A stretch of DNA of 64,000 nt, from assembly GCF_020166495.1 (NCBI RefSeq), contig NZ_JAINZS010000005.1, positions 372,001-436,000 on the forward strand, written 5' to 3'. The notes under the pieces are model-generated. The model was not told the origin of the DNA, ran no database searches, and saw only the letters and a list, made by a program, of their open reading frames with translations. Positions 10,828 to 20,974 of this stretch are shown here, piece by piece; positions within the stretch are counted from its first letter, which is position 1; each line of letters starts with the position of its first letter. Source of the DNA: Robertkochia aurantiaca. Its GTDB lineage: Bacteria; Bacteroidota; Bacteroidia; Flavobacteriales; Flavobacteriaceae. A program made the translations under genes and the position numbers.

Positions 10828-12279
10828 CTAAGCTATTGGTAAACGTAATTTTTTCTGGTCTTCCCGATATTGTCTGAGTGCGAGCAGGGCTGCCAGCCTT
10901 GCTTCTTCCCGGTGCTGTTCCTCCAGCAATTCTCCCCTGTAGTGATCTTTAACAAAATGCGTATCGAAATCACCTGTTACAAAAGCCTCATGCTTCAGAA
11001 CAAAGGTTCCGAAAGGCAGGGTCGTAGCCACTCCTTTCACACGGTATTGCCTGATGGCCTCCAGTAACAACTGAATGGCTTCATCACGACTCTTTCCGTG
11101 ACAAACCAGTTTAGCCAACATAGGATCGTAATAAATAGGCACTTCCATTCCCTCTTCAAAACCGTTGTCAACCCTGATCCCGGGGCCTTCCGGCAAGCGG
11201 TAGGTCTCCAGGGTTCCCGTGCTGGGCAAGAATCCGTCTACCGGATCTTCAGCATACACCCTTAGTTCGATGGCGTGACCATCAATAGTCAGATCTTCCT
11301 GTTTAAATGGCAGTTCTTTTCCCATAGCAACCTCCAGCTGCAGTTTTACAAGGTCGAGTCCGGTGATCATTTCAGTAACCGGATGCTCCACCTGCAATCG
11401 GGTATTCATTTCCAGGAAGTAGAAACTGTGATCGGCATCGAGAAGAAACTCAACGGTACCTGCTCCCACATAATCACATGATTCTGCCACCCTGAGGGCA
11501 GCCTGCCCCATACGATCCCTTAGGGCGGGAGTGAGCACACTGGAGGGTGCTTCCTCAACCACCTTCTGATGTCTTCTTTGAATACTGCACTCTCTTTCAA
11601 AAAGGTGTACGCGGTTACCATGCTGATCTGCCAGCACCTGAATTTCGATATGACGCGGAGATGTCACATACTTCTCGATGAAAACAGAACCGTCACCAAA
11701 AGCAGCTTCCGCCTCACTGATGGCACGTGACATCTGAGATTCCAGATCCTTTTCCTTTTCAACGATACGCATTCCCTTTCCACCTCCTCCGGCTGATGCC
11801 TTGATCAGAACAGGAAATCCGATCTCCCGGGCGATATCCATCGCCTGCTTTGCATCTTTTACCGCCTCCTCGGTACCCGGTACCAGTGGAATATCATATT
11901 TTAAGACCGCTGCTTTCGCCGCCAGTTTGCTTCCCATGGTTTCTATCGAAGTGGGAGAAGGACCGACGAACACCAAACCATTATCGGTCACCTTCTTCGC
12001 AAAGCCGGCATTCTCACTGAGAAATCCATATCCCGGATGAATGGCTTCCGCTCCGGATTCCTTCGCTACCGCGATGATCTTATCCTGTGCCAGGTATGAT
12101 GTGGAAGACTCCGGTCCGCCAAGGCAGTAGGCCTCATCGGCTATTTTCACATGAGGGGAATTCCTGTCTGCTGTCGAATAAACAGCCACTGTCTGAATGC
12201 CCATTTTCCTGGCGCTCTGAATTACACGTACCGCGATCTCTCCGCGATTAGCTATCAATAATTTCTTCATGTTATTCAA
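10828..12279 (-). CDS. accC: Biotin carboxylase subunit of acyl-CoA carboxylase
   Basis: A 483-residue ATP-grasp enzyme that carboxylates biotin using ATP and bicarbonate. Motifs are KKLLIANRGEIAVRV at the N-terminus, the glycine-rich ATP loop KASAGGGGKGMRIV, the EKYV/RHIEIQVL catalytic region and EMNTRLQVEHPVTE. It overlaps the biotin carrier gene by 8 bp. The symbol reflects the family; the partner is a PccB-like subunit, so this may belong to propionyl-CoA rather than acetyl-CoA carboxylase. Confidence 0.92.
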   Translation of the reverse strand: MNNMKKLLIANRGEIAVRVIQSARKMGIQTVAVYSTADRNSPHVKIADEAYCLGGPESSTSYLAQDKIIAVAKESGAEAIHPGYGFLSENAGFAKKVTDNGLVFVGPSPTSIETMGSKLAAKAAVLKYDIPLVPGTEEAVKDAKQAMDIAREIGFPVLIKASAGGGGKGMRIVEKEKDLESQMSRAISEAEAAFGDGSVFIEKYVTSPRHIEIQVLADQHGNRVHLFERECSIQRRHQKVVEEAPSSVLTPALRDRMGQAALRVAESCDYVGAGTVEFLLDADHSFYFLEMNTRLQVEHPVTEMITGLDLVKLQLEVAMGKELPFKQEDLTIDGHAIELRVYAEDPVDGFLPSTGTLETYRLPEGPGIRVDNGFEEGMEVPIYYDPMLAKLVCHGKSRDEAIQLLLEAIRQYRVKGVATTLPFGTFVLKHEAFVTGDFDTHFVKDHYRGELLEEQHREEARLAALLALRQYREDQKKLRLPIA

Positions 12280-12868
12280 ATGTTATAAGAATGGAACCTT
12301 TATCAACAGATTTACCCTTTTTTCCGGTTACAGTTGCTATGGTTCCTGTACGAGGTGAAACAATAACGTTTTCCATTTTCATGGCTTCAAGAACGAGCAG
12401 AGGCTGATCTTCTTCAACCGAATCACCCGGTTTCACATACATTTCCAGCAACATACCCGGCATGGGAGCCTTGATCTCTGTTACCTCTGCTGCCTGAGAA
12501 AGAGAAAAGCCAAGCCCTTCGATCTGCAGGTCAAGGTCATTAAAAATAGAAACTTCGTAAGGATTGTTATTGATACTTACCGTATAGGTTTTACGGGGAA
12601 AATCAGATTTTTCCAATCGCGCGGTTACAGATCTGTGCTTCTCAAGAATGTGATAATCGTTCTCCCCGAGACGACTCAGATCGAGGTCGTCGATCTCCTT
12701 TTCGTCAAAGTCAAAGGAATGCTCATCGTTGACCCTGGTTCGGTATTTTTTCGGCATATCGTGATTTTTGACATAAAGATAATTATCTGCTGCCGTCCTG
12801 CCATGAAAACTGACTGGAAGATCATGGAAAATATTCTCTGAGAATTCTTTAAAATGCTGATTTGTCAA
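12272..12868 (-). CDS. Biotin carboxyl carrier protein
   Basis: A 198-residue protein whose C-terminal 75 residues form a biotinyl domain with the canonical LEAMKMENVI motif; Lys164 is the expected biotinylation site. The N-terminal 100 residues are charged and probably dock to the other subunits. It is the first gene of the carboxylase operon (carrier, biotin carboxylase, carboxyltransferase), divergent from the reductase gene at 12953. Confidence 0.92.
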   Translation of the reverse strand: MTNQHFKEFSENIFHDLPVSFHGRTAADNYLYVKNHDMPKKYRTRVNDEHSFDFDEKEIDDLDLSRLGENDYHILEKHRSVTARLEKSDFPRKTYTVSINNNPYEVSIFNDLDLQIEGLGFSLSQAAEVTEIKAPMPGMLLEMYVKPGDSVEEDQPLLVLEAMKMENVIVSPRTGTIATVTGKKGKSVDKGSILITFE

Positions 12869-12952
12869 ATAATCCCCATCAGATTTTAGGTTTTTGTATT
12901 TATTACCATATTTTTATAACAGACAGATAATCAACCAACTATAAGATATCGT

Positions 12953-14029
12953 ATGAAGTTAACAGAGCGATTTCAGTTGGGGTTCCAGGTTCTGGAAAAC
13001 AGGATGGTGATGGCTCCCATGACCCGTTCCAGGGCCCTGAATAATATTCCCAACGACTTGATGGCCGTTTATTACAGACAGCGAAACGGAGCCGGGCTGA
13101 TCATTACCGAAGGTACCGCACCCTCTCCAAATGCCCTCGGCTACCCCCGCATACCGGGCATCTTCAATAAAGAGCAAACCAACGGCTGGAAAAGAATTAC
13201 CGATGAAGTTCATAAGAGCCGCTGCAAGATCTTTGTTCAGCTCATGCATACGGGAAGGGTCGCACATCCCGATAACATGCCTGAAGGGGCAAGGGTTCTC
13301 GCTCCTTCATCGGTTCCGTTAAGTGGTACCATGTATACCGATGAGAATGGAGAGCAGCCCTACCCCACAGCCACTCCCATGACCATGAACGATATCGAAC
13401 ATACCATCAGAGAATACAGGGTCGCTTCCGCCAATGCCATGATTGCAGGATTTGACGGGGTTGAGATTCACGGTGCCAATGGTTACCTAGTTGATCAGTT
13501 CCTTAATCCCTGCACCAATAAACGGGATGACTCCTACGGAGGGAGCACGGAAAACCGCTGCAGGTTTGCCCTTGAAGTAGCTAAGGCTATAGGTGAAGAA
13601 ATCGGATTTGATAAACTGGGGATCAGACTTTCTCCCTACGGGGTTTTTAATGATATGGAAAGCTTTGAAGATATAGAGAACACTTATGTTTACCTGGCGG
13701 AAGAGCTGGGAAGTCTGGGATTATGTTATATCCATATAGTCGATCATTCTTCGATGGGAGCTCCTGAAGTACCCTGGCGCATCAAATCGCTCATCAGAAA
13801 TGCCTTTGGAAGACCTGTCATTGCCAGTGGCGGATTTGATAAGGAAAAAGCTGAGCGCTTTCTCGAAGAAGAAAAGGCAGAACTCATCTCCTTTGCGAGA
13901 CCTTTCCTTGCCAATCCTGACCTGGTCTACCGATTCAAGGAAGGAATTGCCTTGAACGAACCGGATCCGGAAACCTTTTACACCCCGGGCAAAAAAGGAT
14001 ATACCGACTACCCCTTCGCAGACGACTGA
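12953..14029 (+). CDS. Old Yellow Enzyme family alkene reductase
   Basis: A 358-residue FMN-dependent TIM barrel. Visible motifs are NRMVMAPMTRSRA, FVQLMHTGRVAHP, the His-Asn substrate pair within EIHGANGYLVDQFLNP, and RDDSYGGSTENRCRF. It reduces activated C=C bonds with NADPH (NemA/xenobiotic reductase type). Length is standard. It appears to be a single-gene unit. Confidence 0.93.
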   Translation: MKLTERFQLGFQVLENRMVMAPMTRSRALNNIPNDLMAVYYRQRNGAGLIITEGTAPSPNALGYPRIPGIFNKEQTNGWKRITDEVHKSRCKIFVQLMHTGRVAHPDNMPEGARVLAPSSVPLSGTMYTDENGEQPYPTATPMTMNDIEHTIREYRVASANAMIAGFDGVEIHGANGYLVDQFLNPCTNKRDDSYGGSTENRCRFALEVAKAIGEEIGFDKLGIRLSPYGVFNDMESFEDIENTYVYLAEELGSLGLCYIHIVDHSSMGAPEVPWRIKSLIRNAFGRPVIASGGFDKEKAERFLEEEKAELISFARPFLANPDLVYRFKEGIALNEPDPETFYTPGKKGYTDYPFADD

Positions 14030-14125
14030 AAAGAAAGCTACAAAAACATATGAGAACCACCTTTTCTGCTTCGCTGTATCATACCAATATCTTGAATATT
14101 AACGCAGTAGATAAAAAGTAAATAA

Positions 14126-15091
14126 ATGAAAAACCATTTGCCGGTATGGCTCCTTCTTATTGCTTTTATAAGCTGTAAAGAAAATAAAAGTGATGCCAAT
14201 TACAACGCTGAAGGGAAACCAAAGGATGCCGTGAGCTTTGATCACTACGGCTCCTATTTTACCGAGAGTAATGAAAAAAGAGAACAGGGATACGATTGGG
14301 TGAAGGTATCGCTGACTGAAAAGGAAGAGGGCACTGCCCACGTTCAGATTACTTCACGGGAAGATAAAAAAAGACCTACCTGCACTTATAATTCCGTTGC
14401 TGTGATCGTAAACGATTCCACGCTCAGGGTAGCAGACACCCTGGCTCCCTTTCTGCTGGAAGTGCACAAGAACGGAGAACTTACCCTGAAGACCGAAAAC
14501 GAAGAGGAAAGCGATAAACTTATGTTTTATTGTTCAGGGGGAGGCAATCTCGCAGGCAAATATTACCGAATGGACGACACTGCAGCTTCTGACTTCAAGA
14601 AAACACTTGAATGGGAATACAGTCCGAATCCGGTTACCGCCATAATAAGAACAAACTCGGAGAATATGGTGGAGGTCGAATTTCCCGGCTTTGAAAACAA
14701 ACAGCAAAACTATGTTGCGGAATTTCGTGGGGAGATCTCAGGTGCCGAGATCGGAGACCTTAATGGTGACAGCTGGCCCGAGATAGTTATCTACACTACA
14801 GACAGCGGAGAATTACCGGAAGGACGTGTTATCGGTTATTCTGTGTTAAATGGAAAATCAGCAACCATGATCAACTGGCCTCAGTTCAGCGAAGAAGAAC
14901 GAAAGGAATATGGCTACGCAGGAGGTGATGAATTTGCTATTGTTGAAACGACTCTTGTCAGGCGATTTCCCCGATACAATCTTAATGGCTCTGAAAAAAC
15001 ACAGACGGGAGAGACCACACAGTTACAGTACAAACTGTCTCCAGGTGAGGCCATGCCTGTATTTACAATCGATAAGGTAATTAGCTATTAA
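14126..15091 (+). CDS. Hypothetical lipoprotein
   Basis: A 321-residue protein with lipoprotein signal (AFISCKEN, Cys17). The first half (residues 40-150) is beta-rich with a CTYNSV and an MFYCSGGG motif, like small membrane-anchored binding domains. The second half contains GDLNGDSWPEIVIY, which resembles an FG-GAP/VCBS calcium-binding repeat. I do not recognise a named family. A TATCTTGA box about 35 bp upstream may be its promoter -7. Confidence 0.7.
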   Translation: MKNHLPVWLLLIAFISCKENKSDANYNAEGKPKDAVSFDHYGSYFTESNEKREQGYDWVKVSLTEKEEGTAHVQITSREDKKRPTCTYNSVAVIVNDSTLRVADTLAPFLLEVHKNGELTLKTENEEESDKLMFYCSGGGNLAGKYYRMDDTAASDFKKTLEWEYSPNPVTAIIRTNSENMVEVEFPGFENKQQNYVAEFRGEISGAEIGDLNGDSWPEIVIYTTDSGELPEGRVIGYSVLNGKSATMINWPQFSEEERKEYGYAGGDEFAIVETTLVRRFPRYNLNGSEKTQTGETTQLQYKLSPGEAMPVFTIDKVISY

Positions 15092-15139
15092 CAGGCAGTA
15101 ACAACAATTTTTAAAAGGCCTCATTGAGTGTTAATTTTT

Positions 15140-15169
15140 TTGAATTTTGGTTAATATTTGTTAACTTTA
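15140..15169 (+). promoter_or_regulatory. Predicted flavobacterial promoter
   Basis: TTG (15140-15142), a 19-bp spacer and TAACTTTA (15162-15169) fit the Bacteroidota -33/-7 pattern TTG-N17-23-TAnnTTTG. It lies 22 bp upstream of the small gene at 15192. Confidence 0.5.
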
Positions 15170-15191
15170 TGTTAATTAAACACTAACCAAG

Positions 15192-15365
15192 ATGGAAACT
15201 GCAGGCACTTTTAATGAAGCAAGAGAGTGGTTCTCAGCACTGGCAACCATTCTTTTAACCGGTATCGTTCTATTTCTATTTTTACTGATCGCCGCAATGA
15301 TCTATGATGTTCTGACAGAAGCTTTCGGAAACCTCGAGCTTACAGCGTATGTCAGCACTCCCTGA
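15192..15365 (+). CDS. Small single-pass membrane protein (57 aa)
   Basis: The ATG opens a 57-codon frame: a short amphipathic start (METAGTFNEAREWF), one strongly hydrophobic helix at about residues 17-37, and a short tail. A promoter-like element lies just upstream. No family is recognised. Coding is inferred from the promoter, ATG and clean membrane segment. Confidence 0.55.
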   Translation: METAGTFNEAREWFSALATILLTGIVLFLFLLIAAMIYDVLTEAFGNLELTAYVSTP

Positions 15366-15600
15366 TCCCGGGCGTTCAGGCTTTCGAACGATCGCCAGGG
15401 CATCTTTCTAAACCCTCCTGAAAAGGGGAAATATCCTCTTTATCAGCTCTTTATGTTTTCATATCTTGCTTTTGTTAGCATATCTCCCGGCCTTTAAAAA
15501 CTCCAGGTCTTTTTCTCCCATCCCGATGATATTACAATGCGTTTACCTTTCAAGCGGTTAGAACCTGTCTGTAAAACAACAACCATTAACCATCGATATT

Positions 15601-15783
15601 ATGAAAACTTCAGTAAAACAAAAGCAACTGTACCAATTGGCCATCGCTGTTTCTTACGTATTCTCAGCCTTTGTAGTCGGCACCGTACTGGCATACCTGT
15701 CGGTCTTCGTTTTGAACACCTTTAAAAATACGCTGTTTCAGGCGCCGGTAAGCAACATTGTTCTGATGGCGCAAAACATGTGA
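15601..15783 (+). CDS. Small membrane protein (60 aa)
   Basis: A 60-residue protein with basic N-terminus (MKTSVKQKQ) and one long hydrophobic segment at about residues 11-39. The 235 bp before it contain no other credible gene. It resembles many short unnamed flavobacterial membrane proteins. Function unknown. Confidence 0.5.
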   Translation: MKTSVKQKQLYQLAIAVSYVFSAFVVGTVLAYLSVFVLNTFKNTLFQAPVSNIVLMAQNM

Positions 15784-15797
15784 GTTCTGCTAAAAAC

Positions 15798-17261
15798 CTA
15801 CAACCTGCTTATATAGCTACCATAGAGATCTTTAAACTGATAACCTTCGGTAAACCTTTTCTTGCTGAGCTTTTTAAACTCGACCAGCCCCCACAACAGG
15901 AATTCTTTTAAGAAGTGACGATCCCGCTTATCGGCATCAGGCTGATACTCCTGTATCAACTTTTCCAGGGGTGCAATGGCATCTAATTTGGATTTATACG
16001 ACTCGTCATCTGTTTCATCGAGTAGTTCAAACCCGCTTCCTTCAAAAAACCATCCTACCAATTCATCGTATGGAGAGGGTTCATCAGGTCTCTGTAACTT
16101 TTCAATCGCAGGGAAATAAGCAGAAAACAACGATTTCACAGCTTCCCCTATCAAGTGCTCCGCCACGAAGGCAGCTCCTTCCTGTTCTCCTTCATAAACG
16201 AGCTCCACCTTTCCTGTAATAGCCGGAATGACGCCCATAAAATCACTCAGACGCAAGGAAGTGGTCTCTGCTCCCGTTCTGAGAATTCTTCGCTCTGCAG
16301 TACTGAGCAGGTTTTCAAAGGCAGTAATACTCATACGAGCACTGATTCCACTCTTCTGATCGATGTATTCACTGTTTCTGGCCTCGAATCCGATCTGTTC
16401 GAGCAGGTCTCTGGCCAGGTCGGGAACATAGATATGATCTTTCTGTTCTTCAGTAACCCGTGCTTCCTGTTCCGTGATTTTTCGTGCCACGGCGATGTCT
16501 TCAGGATAATGCGTTAATATCTGGGACCCAATACGGTCTTTCAAAGGCGTTACTATACTGCCTCGATTGGTATAATCTTCCGGATTCGCAGTGAAAATAA
16601 ACTGAATATCCAGCGGCAGTCTCAGTTTAAATCCACGAATCTGAATATCGCCTTCCTGCAGTATATTAAACAAGGCCACCTGTATGCGTGGCTGCAGATC
16701 GGGCAGCTCATTAATCACAAAAATGCTTCGATTGGCCCTGGGTATCATCCCAAAATGTATCACCCTGTCATCGGCGTAAGACAATTTCAGGTTCGCAGCC
16801 TTGATGGGATCCACATCGCCTATCAGGTCGGCTACCGTTACATCGGGTGTAGCCAGCTTTTCGTAAAAGCGTTCCTGTCGGTGCATCCAGTATATCGGGG
16901 TATCGTCTCCCTTCTCTTTGATCAGTTCGCGGGCATAGCGCGACAGTGGCTGCATGGGATCATCGTTCATTTCAGAGCCTTCGACAACCGGAACCCACTC
17001 ATCAAGCAGATTAACCATAAGGCGTGCCAGCCTTGTTTTCGCCTGCCCACGTAACCCCAGAAGATTGATATTATGTCCTGATAAGATCGCTCTTTCCAGT
17101 TCGGGAATGACCGAATTGTCGTATCCGTGAATTCCTTCGAAAGGCGCCTCTGCGTTCCTGATGGAGCGAACGAGGTTCTGACGAAGTTCTTCCTTTATTG
17201 ACCTGGGTGTATAGCCGGAACGCTTCAACGCCCCGAGTGTGGTTATTTCCTGATGTTTCAT
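15798..17261 (-). CDS. MoxR/magnesium chelatase-type AAA ATPase
   Basis: A 487-residue AAA+ protein. Walker A is GLRGQAKT (about residue 70), the Walker B region is IFVINELPDL, with Asn where Asp is usual before the Glu, and the FTANPEDYTNRG segment carries sensor 1. A VWA protein gene lies 18 bp downstream; MoxR-VWA pairs act together as chaperone or metal-insertion systems analogous to ChlI/ChlD. Its target is unknown. Confidence 0.85.
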   Translation of the reverse strand: MKHQEITTLGALKRSGYTPRSIKEELRQNLVRSIRNAEAPFEGIHGYDNSVIPELERAILSGHNINLLGLRGQAKTRLARLMVNLLDEWVPVVEGSEMNDDPMQPLSRYARELIKEKGDDTPIYWMHRQERFYEKLATPDVTVADLIGDVDPIKAANLKLSYADDRVIHFGMIPRANRSIFVINELPDLQPRIQVALFNILQEGDIQIRGFKLRLPLDIQFIFTANPEDYTNRGSIVTPLKDRIGSQILTHYPEDIAVARKITEQEARVTEEQKDHIYVPDLARDLLEQIGFEARNSEYIDQKSGISARMSITAFENLLSTAERRILRTGAETTSLRLSDFMGVIPAITGKVELVYEGEQEGAAFVAEHLIGEAVKSLFSAYFPAIEKLQRPDEPSPYDELVGWFFEGSGFELLDETDDESYKSKLDAIAPLEKLIQEYQPDADKRDRHFLKEFLLWGLVEFKKLSKKRFTEGYQFKDLYGSYISRL

Positions 17262-17279
17262 TTTAGCATTTTTTTTTAA

Positions 17280-18425
17280 TCAACCTTTGATTCTTCTCTT
17301 TCGGTTATTTTCGTAATCTTCGAAGATCATTTCCCCCAGTCCTTTCAGACCGGTAAAGAATGCCTTTCCACGGTTCGCTTCGGTGAACTCTCTTACGAAT
17401 CGCATCAGGTATGGATCCTGGGCGATCATAAAGGTGGTTATGGGAATATGAAGCTTCCTGGCCTGTCTGGCCATGGTATAACACTTATCAACTATATACG
17501 GATCAAGACCGGCGCTGTTCATATAATACTCTCCGTCAGGTTTCCTGATACAACTGGGCTTTCCGTCTGTGATCATAAAGATCTGTTTATTGGAATTCCT
17601 CTTACGCCTGAGCATATCCATGGCCAGCTGCAGACCGGCAACGGTATTGGTATGATACGGCCCGACCTTGAGATAAGGCAGGTCTTTAATGGCGATAGGC
17701 CAGGCATCGTTTCCAAATACCAGGATATCGAGTGAATCTTTCGGGTAGCGCGTCGTGATGAGTTCGGCCAGGGCCATGGCAACTTTCTTTGCCGGAGTGA
17801 TACGATCTTCCCCATAGAGTATCATGGAGTGACTGATATCGATCATGAGTACCGTACTCATTTGGGCCTTTAGGTGCGTTTCTTCAACCACCAGGTCATC
17901 TTCGCGCAAGGAAAAACCATCCACTCCGTGATTGATATAGGCGTTTCGCATACTTTCTGTCATGGAAATCCGTTCAAGAGGATCTCCGAAACGGTACTCG
18001 CGGTAATCTCCTGTATGCTCATCGCCCCGGCCCGTATAGTTGGTACGGTGATTTCCTGCGGCACTTTTCTTCAGCTTTCCGAAAATCTGATCCAGGGCAT
18101 GTTTACGAATCATCTGTTCGGTCTTGGCGGTGATCGAAATACGGCCACTTCCGTCGCCCTCACCATCACCCTCACCATCGGGATCGATCTCTTCCCTTAT
18201 ATACCCTTTTCGCTTCAGGTCTTCAATAAAATCTTCTATAGTGTAATCTTCGTCGGTCAGGCTGTATTCCTTATCAAGTTCACGCAACCAATCGATAGCC
18301 TCATCGAAATCTCCCGACGTATGGGTGATGAGTTCCTTGAAAATATCGAAAAGCTTTTCAAAGGGAGATTGATCGGGAGCCTGGTACCCGGTAAATACGA
18401 ATCCTTTACTCTTTCTGTTCTTCAT
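17280..18425 (-). CDS. VWA-domain protein paired with MoxR ATPase
   Basis: A 381-residue protein with a C-terminal von Willebrand A domain; the MIDAS motif is MIDISHSM (DxSxS) near residue 195, with a later MITDGKPS. The N-terminal half is acidic with a Gly/Asp-rich stretch (DGEGDGEGDGSG). VWA partners of MoxR ATPases recruit substrate through the metal site. Transcribed upstream of the ATPase gene on the same strand. Confidence 0.85.
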   Translation of the reverse strand: MKNRKSKGFVFTGYQAPDQSPFEKLFDIFKELITHTSGDFDEAIDWLRELDKEYSLTDEDYTIEDFIEDLKRKGYIREEIDPDGEGDGEGDGSGRISITAKTEQMIRKHALDQIFGKLKKSAAGNHRTNYTGRGDEHTGDYREYRFGDPLERISMTESMRNAYINHGVDGFSLREDDLVVEETHLKAQMSTVLMIDISHSMILYGEDRITPAKKVAMALAELITTRYPKDSLDILVFGNDAWPIAIKDLPYLKVGPYHTNTVAGLQLAMDMLRRKRNSNKQIFMITDGKPSCIRKPDGEYYMNSAGLDPYIVDKCYTMARQARKLHIPITTFMIAQDPYLMRFVREFTEANRGKAFFTGLKGLGEMIFEDYENNRKRRIKG

Positions 18426-18506
18426 AGCCTTATAAAAATACTATTTTTTTGAGCAAACCCCAGAAACGGGAGGTCGCCATGGCTATAAAGTTTTGTTAAT
18501 CCCTTT

Positions 18507-19901
18507 TTACCCCTTGATCTTCTGAAGGGAGGCCGTACCGTATTTATCGATCAGATAAACGAGAGAAGCCATGGTTGCCGCCCCTAACTCTAGTTCTCTT
18601 CGGTTCACATGTTCAAAGGTGTCATTTGCCGCATGATGGTGGTCGAAATATCGTTGGGTATCGGGACGCAGACCGGCCAGTACCACTCCTTCACCCTTAA
18701 GCGGACCGATATCGGCACCGCTGCCGCCTTGCTCGAAATAATGGATCAGGTAGGGTTCAAACAGCGACTTCCATGATTGTATACGTTCAAAATCGGCATC
18801 GCTGCAATCGAATGAGAATCCCCTGGGGGTAAAACCACCGGCATCGCTTTCAAGAGCGAAAATATGCTGCTCGCCTTTTTCTTTTGCCACCTCTGCATAC
18901 TTGCGACCACCTCTGAGACCGTTCTCTTCGTTCATGAACAGTACGACCCTGATAGTGCGCTTAGGGCGATATCCTGTTTCTTTGAACAACCTCAGTACCT
19001 CCATGCTTTGCACGCATCCGGCGCCGTCGTCGTGCGCCCCATCGCCGAGATCCCAGGAGTCAAGGTGACCACCCACCGTAATGATCTGACCGGGAAACTC
19101 TGAACCGGTGATCTCTCCGATCACATTATAAGACTGTACATCGGGAAATACCTGGCATTTCTGATTGAAATAAAATTTGATCGAATCATCGAGGGCGAGC
19201 ATACTGCTGAGAAGTTCTGCATCCTGTGTGCTGATCGCAGCCGCAGGAATTCGCTTTTCAGCGGGCAGATCGCCATAACTCATACTCCCTGTATGTGGAA
19301 GATCATCTATTCTCAGGTTCATCGAGCGCACGATCACGCCTGCGGCACCGTATTTGGCAGCTTCCGCAGCCCCTGAATATCGCTGGTCAACGCAGCCTCC
19401 ATAGGCTTCAAAAGTATTGATCAGGTTCGCCTGCATGGGCCTGTTGTAAAAGACGATCTTTCCCTGAATAGCCTCACGGCCCAATTTTTCAAGCTCTTCG
19501 ATACCTTTCACTTCGATCACTCCTGTTTTCAGTCCGCCGTCAGGGGTTGCCACCGAACCGCCCAGTGCGCAGATATTAACAGCGTTTACCGCTCCCGGCT
19601 TACTTTCTATATAGGCATACTCTTTCGGCCCCCTCGTCCATTTCGGTACCATCACCGGCTGCAGCCAGACACGATCAAGCCCCATATTCTTCAGTTCGCT
19701 CTCGGTGTACCGTACCGCACGCTCTGCATTGTACGAGCCTGAAAGCCTTCCTCCTATCTGATTAGACAGGTGGTCGAGCCATTCATAGCTCTGCCCTTCC
19801 AATAGAGAAGTATCATAGAAACTTTTGAGTTGTTCCTCATCAGAAACCTGGGCGATTATTGCCAGGGGAAATAAAAACAGTAAGGCTAAAAATGATTTCA
19901 T
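18507..19901 (-). CDS. Secreted M28-like zinc aminopeptidase with PA domain
   Basis: The chosen start (ATG ending at 19901) gives a 464-residue protein beginning MKSFLALLFLFPLAIIAQ, a clean signal peptide; a longer start at 19937 adds 12 unlikely residues. Zinc ligands are in GGHLDSWD, AHDDGAG, NEENGLRGG, LESDAGG and the late DHHHAANDTF. A PA-type insertion occupies about residues 110-230. M28 enzymes release N-terminal residues from peptides. It probably acts in the periplasm or outside the cell. Confidence 0.88.
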   Translation of the reverse strand: MKSFLALLFLFPLAIIAQVSDEEQLKSFYDTSLLEGQSYEWLDHLSNQIGGRLSGSYNAERAVRYTESELKNMGLDRVWLQPVMVPKWTRGPKEYAYIESKPGAVNAVNICALGGSVATPDGGLKTGVIEVKGIEELEKLGREAIQGKIVFYNRPMQANLINTFEAYGGCVDQRYSGAAEAAKYGAAGVIVRSMNLRIDDLPHTGSMSYGDLPAEKRIPAAAISTQDAELLSSMLALDDSIKFYFNQKCQVFPDVQSYNVIGEITGSEFPGQIITVGGHLDSWDLGDGAHDDGAGCVQSMEVLRLFKETGYRPKRTIRVVLFMNEENGLRGGRKYAEVAKEKGEQHIFALESDAGGFTPRGFSFDCSDADFERIQSWKSLFEPYLIHYFEQGGSGADIGPLKGEGVVLAGLRPDTQRYFDHHHAANDTFEHVNRRELELGAATMASLVYLIDKYGTASLQKIKG

Positions 19902-19966
19902 AAGTAAGATTTGTTGGCTAAGTTGCTTAAATATCATGTCTAATTATGTTAAAAGATCACTAAATA

Positions 19967-20845
19967 TCACTCTCCTTCAAGTTGTCTGATGTAATCATCA
20001 AGGTTTTTTCTGATCTCGGGTGAAAGTTCAGGCTCCTTTATATCTTTATACTTTTTCAGCTGGTCATACATGATATCGGCCACGATACATCTGGCTTCAT
20101 CTTTACTGTCTGAAGGAATGACATACCAGGGTGCCTCATGAGTGGAGGTGCGATTGATGGCATCTTCAAAAAAATGCTGGTAGGCATCCCAGTGTTTGCG
20201 CTCTTCCAGATCTCCGGGTGAGAACTTCCAGTTCTTTTCCTTCTTTTCAATACGTCGTAAAAGTCGGTTTTTCTGTTCCTTCCTCGAGAGATGCAGGAAG
20301 AACTTAAAAATGATAAACCCGTTCTCTACCAAATGCTTTTCAAAGTTCCTGATCTGTTCAAATCGCCGGTGCCAGAAGGCACCATCTATATCGGCTACGG
20401 TATCGATACCGGGAAGCCTTTCATTAAGAATGAACTCGGGGTGCACTCTGGTTACGATCACATTTTCATAATGTGTTCTGTTGAAGACCGAAAATTTACC
20501 CCGTTCCGGTAACGCCAGCCAATGGCGCCACAGATAGTCATGCCGCAATTCCCTTTCAGAAGGTTTCTTAAAGCTGTGCACGACCACGCCACGGGAGTTA
20601 AAATCTTTAAACACCTCCCTGATGAGGCTGTCTTTGCCTGCTGTATCAATACCCTGCAGACATACCAAAACCCCGTATTTACCATGGGCATACAACACAT
20701 CCTGAAACTCGCCTAATTTAACACGTGTTTCTTCCAGCCGGGACTTAAGCGTCTCTTCATCTGCCTCCAGCCCGGCCAGGGTTGGAAAAGAAGCCAGGTC
20801 GACACCTGACACTACTCTGTAATCTGAATCTTTGATTTTTTTCAT
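19967..20845 (-). CDS. PPK2-family polyphosphate:nucleotide phosphotransferase
   Basis: A 292-residue P-loop kinase. Walker A is GIDTAGKDS near residue 65, followed by the family's RGVVVHSFKKPS, YLWRHW and FNRTHYENV lid-region motifs. PPK2 enzymes use polyphosphate to phosphorylate AMP, ADP or GDP (or the reverse). Which nucleotide cannot be settled by eye. It stands alone upstream of the M28 gene. Confidence 0.9.
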   Translation of the reverse strand: MKKIKDSDYRVVSGVDLASFPTLAGLEADEETLKSRLEETRVKLGEFQDVLYAHGKYGVLVCLQGIDTAGKDSLIREVFKDFNSRGVVVHSFKKPSERELRHDYLWRHWLALPERGKFSVFNRTHYENVIVTRVHPEFILNERLPGIDTVADIDGAFWHRRFEQIRNFEKHLVENGFIIFKFFLHLSRKEQKNRLLRRIEKKEKNWKFSPGDLEERKHWDAYQHFFEDAINRTSTHEAPWYVIPSDSKDEARCIVADIMYDQLKKYKDIKEPELSPEIRKNLDDYIRQLEGE

Positions 20846-20909
20846 TCGAATTCACCTTATGACAGTCGATCTAAACCACAGTAATATCGGGGGTCACCAC
20901 ATTTTTTTT

Positions 20910-20938
20910 TTGTTTACACAATTTAAGTTGTAATATTG
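20910..20938 (+). promoter_or_regulatory. Predicted flavobacterial promoter
   Basis: TTG (20910-20912), an 18-bp spacer and TAATATTG (20931-20938) match the Bacteroidota -33/-7 pattern in 7 of 8 positions of the -7 box. It precedes the gene at 20975. Confidence 0.5.
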
Positions 20939-20974
20939 CTTTACCCAAATTAATAAACCATAAGCTACCCTATT